Below are positions 62,447 through 64,000 of a stretch of 64,000 nt of DNA, piece after piece (position 1 is the first letter of the stretch; the number at the start of each line of letters is the position of its first letter). The notes beneath the pieces are model-generated. The model made no database searches. It was not told where the DNA came from and worked only from the letters and a program-made list of their open reading frames with translations. A program made the position numbers and the translations under genes. The DNA comes from Sphingomonas sp. J315 (GTDB lineage Bacteria; Pseudomonadota; Alphaproteobacteria; Sphingomonadales; Sphingomonadaceae), in the NCBI RefSeq assembly GCF_024666595.1, contig NZ_CP088296.1, forward strand, positions 2,284,501-2,348,500, given 5' to 3'.

Positions 62447-63757
62447 TCAATCCTTCTGGCTGACATCGACCGACGCGCCGCCGCCGCCGCCGTCGCCGGA
62501 GCGCAGCGTATGGGCGGCGACCGTCGCGCCGTGGGTCATGGTTTGGCGGCGCTTCATGGCGGTGGCCCAGGTCGGCGGGCCACCGGACGCCTCCGGCGCG
62601 GGCGCTGCGCCGCCGCCAGAAATCGTGCCGCCCGTGGCGGTGACGGCGGCGCGTCCGCCGGAGCGGTAGCTGTCCTTGAGTGACCCGGCGGCTTTTCTGA
62701 GCGGCGAAAGCGCGGCGCCTACGGCCGCCCGCCCGACGCCGGCCGCGCCACCCGCTGCGGCGGCTGCGCCGGTCTTTCCGGCAGAGCCGAGCGCGTAGGC
62801 GCTGTTTGCTGCGCCGGAGGTGAACGCCGCGCCACGGGCCGCGCCGCCAACCGCACCGGCGACTGCGCCGGCACCGAGGCGAGCGGCGGCAGCGCCACCG
62901 ACCAGCGCGCCCCCGGCGGCGAGTGCGGTCCCGGCCGCGGCGCCAGCGCCAAGTGCGGGACCGCCTGAGACGATGCCGTTGGCGATCGACGGGCCGAAGA
63001 TGCCAAGGCCGAGCAGACAGAGCGAGGCAAGCGCGACCGCCATCGCATCCTCGATGGTCGGCTGCGCGCCGCCAAAGCCGGCGCGGAACTCGTCGAACAG
63101 GGTGGAGCCGATGCCGACGATGACGGCGAGCACCAGCACCTTGACGCCCGACGAGATGACCAGCCCCAGCACGCGCTCGGCCATGAAGGCGGTCTTGCCG
63201 AATAGGCCGAACGGGATCAGCACGAAGCCGGCCAGCGTCGCCAGCTTGAACTCGATCAGCGTGATGAAAAGCTGGATAGCCAGGATGAAGAAGGCGAGGA
63301 TGACCAGCACCCAAGCGAACAGCAGGCACGCGATCTGGATGAAATTCTCGAAGAAGGCGATCCAACCCATCAGGTCGGAGATGGATTCGAGGATGGGCTG
63401 ACCCGCCTCAAGGCCGACCTGAGCGACGCGGCCCGGCTGGAGCAGCTCGGCGGCCGTGAAGCCGGTGCCGGACGCTTTCAATCCAAGGCCGGCGAAGCTC
63501 TCGAAGACGATCCGCGCCAGGCTGTTCCAGTTGCCGATGATGTAGGCGAAGACGCCGACGAACAGGGTCTTTTTGATAAGCCTCGCAAGGATGTCGTCGC
63601 CCTCGCCCCACGTCCAAAACAGCGCGGCAAGCGTCACGTCGATGACGATCAGCGTCGTGGCGATGAACGCCACCTCGCCGCCGAGCAGACCGAACCCGCT
63701 GTCAATGTAGCGGGTGAAGACATCCAGAAAGCGATCGACGACGCCGGTGCCGCCCAT
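62447..63757 (-). CDS. trbL: P-type conjugal transfer protein TrbL (VirB6 family)
   Basis: A polytopic inner-membrane channel component of the mating-pair apparatus. Several helices are seen (IATTLIVIDVTLAALFWTW, LLFAWVLVILAFFILAIQLF, VLVLAVIVGIGSTLFDEF). The block IEFKLATLAGFVLIPFGLFG is highly typical of TrbL. The C-terminal third is low-complexity Ala/Gly (GAGAAAGTALAAGGALVGGA) with a basic patch, as usual for the family. ATG 63757 has AGGAG eight bases upstream; a longer frame overlaps the previous gene. It has 436 residues. Confidence 0.92.
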   Translation of the reverse strand: MGGTGVVDRFLDVFTRYIDSGFGLLGGEVAFIATTLIVIDVTLAALFWTWGEGDDILARLIKKTLFVGVFAYIIGNWNSLARIVFESFAGLGLKASGTGFTAAELLQPGRVAQVGLEAGQPILESISDLMGWIAFFENFIQIACLLFAWVLVILAFFILAIQLFITLIEFKLATLAGFVLIPFGLFGKTAFMAERVLGLVISSGVKVLVLAVIVGIGSTLFDEFRAGFGGAQPTIEDAMAVALASLCLLGLGIFGPSIANGIVSGGPALGAGAAAGTALAAGGALVGGAAAARLGAGAVAGAVGGAARGAAFTSGAANSAYALGSAGKTGAAAAAGGAAGVGRAAVGAALSPLRKAAGSLKDSYRSGGRAAVTATGGTISGGGAAPAPEASGGPPTWATAMKRRQTMTHGATVAAHTLRSGDGGGGGASVDVSQKD

Positions 63758-63758
63758 G

Positions 63759-64000
63759 TCAGTTCTCCTGCGGGTTCGCCCCATCGGCGATGCGGGCGGC
63801 GGGACGCGCACCAGGCGCGAGGAAGCGGCGGCGATTTTCCGCCCATGCGCGGAGGCAATCGGGATCGCTCGCGCCGGCCTGTCCGAGTGACTGGCAACGG
63901 CGCAGTTCGATCAGCAGCGGGTCCGTCGCCGGGGTTTCGGCGACGGACCCCGGCGCCTCGGGCATCGGCTCGGGTGCGCGCGCCATTTCGATCGCCGTCA
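63759..64000 (-). CDS. TrbK-like putative entry-exclusion protein, 5' end beyond the window
   Basis: The visible C-terminal part shows DPLLIELRRCQSLGQAGASD, then DPDCLRAWAENRRRFLAPGA, the TrbK-alt pattern with two cysteines and a basic tail. The open frame continues to the window edge (TAIE before MARAPEP), which in relatives is the end of an N-terminal membrane helix, so the true start lies outside. It is next to trbL (one base gap), where trbK is normally found between trbJ and trbL. Confidence 0.8.
   Translation of the reverse strand, partial: TAIEMARAPEPMPEAPGSVAETPATDPLLIELRRCQSLGQAGASDPDCLRAWAENRRRFLAPGARPAARIADGANPQEN

Overview
The window reads as an alphaproteobacterium of the sphingomonad type. 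It has high GC, dense head-to-tail genes with many 4-base ATGA stop/start overlaps, a Caulobacter-style xylose pathway, and GC-rich intergenic palindromes. That placement is an inference from gene content and style; there is no rRNA or tRNA here to confirm it.

Region 1 (1-29974) is a xylan/hemicellulose utilisation locus. It encodes two GH3 enzymes (the first cut by the window edge), a GH67 alpha-glucuronidase, a LacI-type regulator, an SGNH acetyl esterase, a GH43 beta-xylosidase, another GH3, a GH5 with a tandem beta-sandwich partner, and two flavin-dependent halogenase-like proteins. All five oxidative (Weimberg) xylose enzymes are present: XylB dehydrogenase, XylC lactonase, XylD and XylX dehydratases, and XylA semialdehyde dehydrogenase, which together convert xylose to 2-oxoglutarate. 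Three copies of a 14-bp operator (TGnTAGCGCTAnCA) lie in front of the transcription units, so the local LacI protein probably controls them as one regulon. An FMN hydroxy-acid oxidase and three TIM-barrel isomerase-like genes close the region.

Region 2 (about 30.0-37.3 kb) is a drug-efflux module: an OprM-type lipoprotein, EmrB and EmrA, divergent from marR and an ABC1/UbiB-family kinase-like gene. Region 3 (about 37.3-45.5 kb) is a defence module: an adenine methyltransferase with a HigA-like N-terminus, a BsuBI/PstI endonuclease, a DUF3489 protein, and an OLD nuclease plus UvrD helicase pair of Gabija type. Region 4 (45.7-55.8 kb) is a metal module: czcCBA, a MerR regulator of the Cd/Pb class, a CDF transporter, a methyltransferase, a MAPEG protein and a cytochrome c-FTR1 permease. 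Three MerR-type promoters with 19-bp spacers tie it together.

A conserved element of 66-127 bp occurs three times in the same orientation (30041, 37274, 45555), exactly at the left boundaries of regions 2, 3 and 4. It is the most unusual signal here and may mark the joints of stepwise cassette insertion. Two of the copies contain tiny ORFs on the minus strand that resemble each other at both ends.

Region 5 (55.8-64 kb) is a conjugative backbone: ECF sigma factor, LuxR, nucleotidyltransferase-like and LysR genes, an entry-exclusion-like protein, then DUF2274, trbI, trbG, trbF, trbL and a TrbK-like gene on the minus strand. This fits an integrative conjugative element or plasmid carrying regions 2-4.

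Seven genes carry eight single-base frameshifts, most of them in short homopolymers. Each one is restored to full length by one base per site. Sequencing error is the simplest explanation, but real decay cannot be excluded from the sequence alone.
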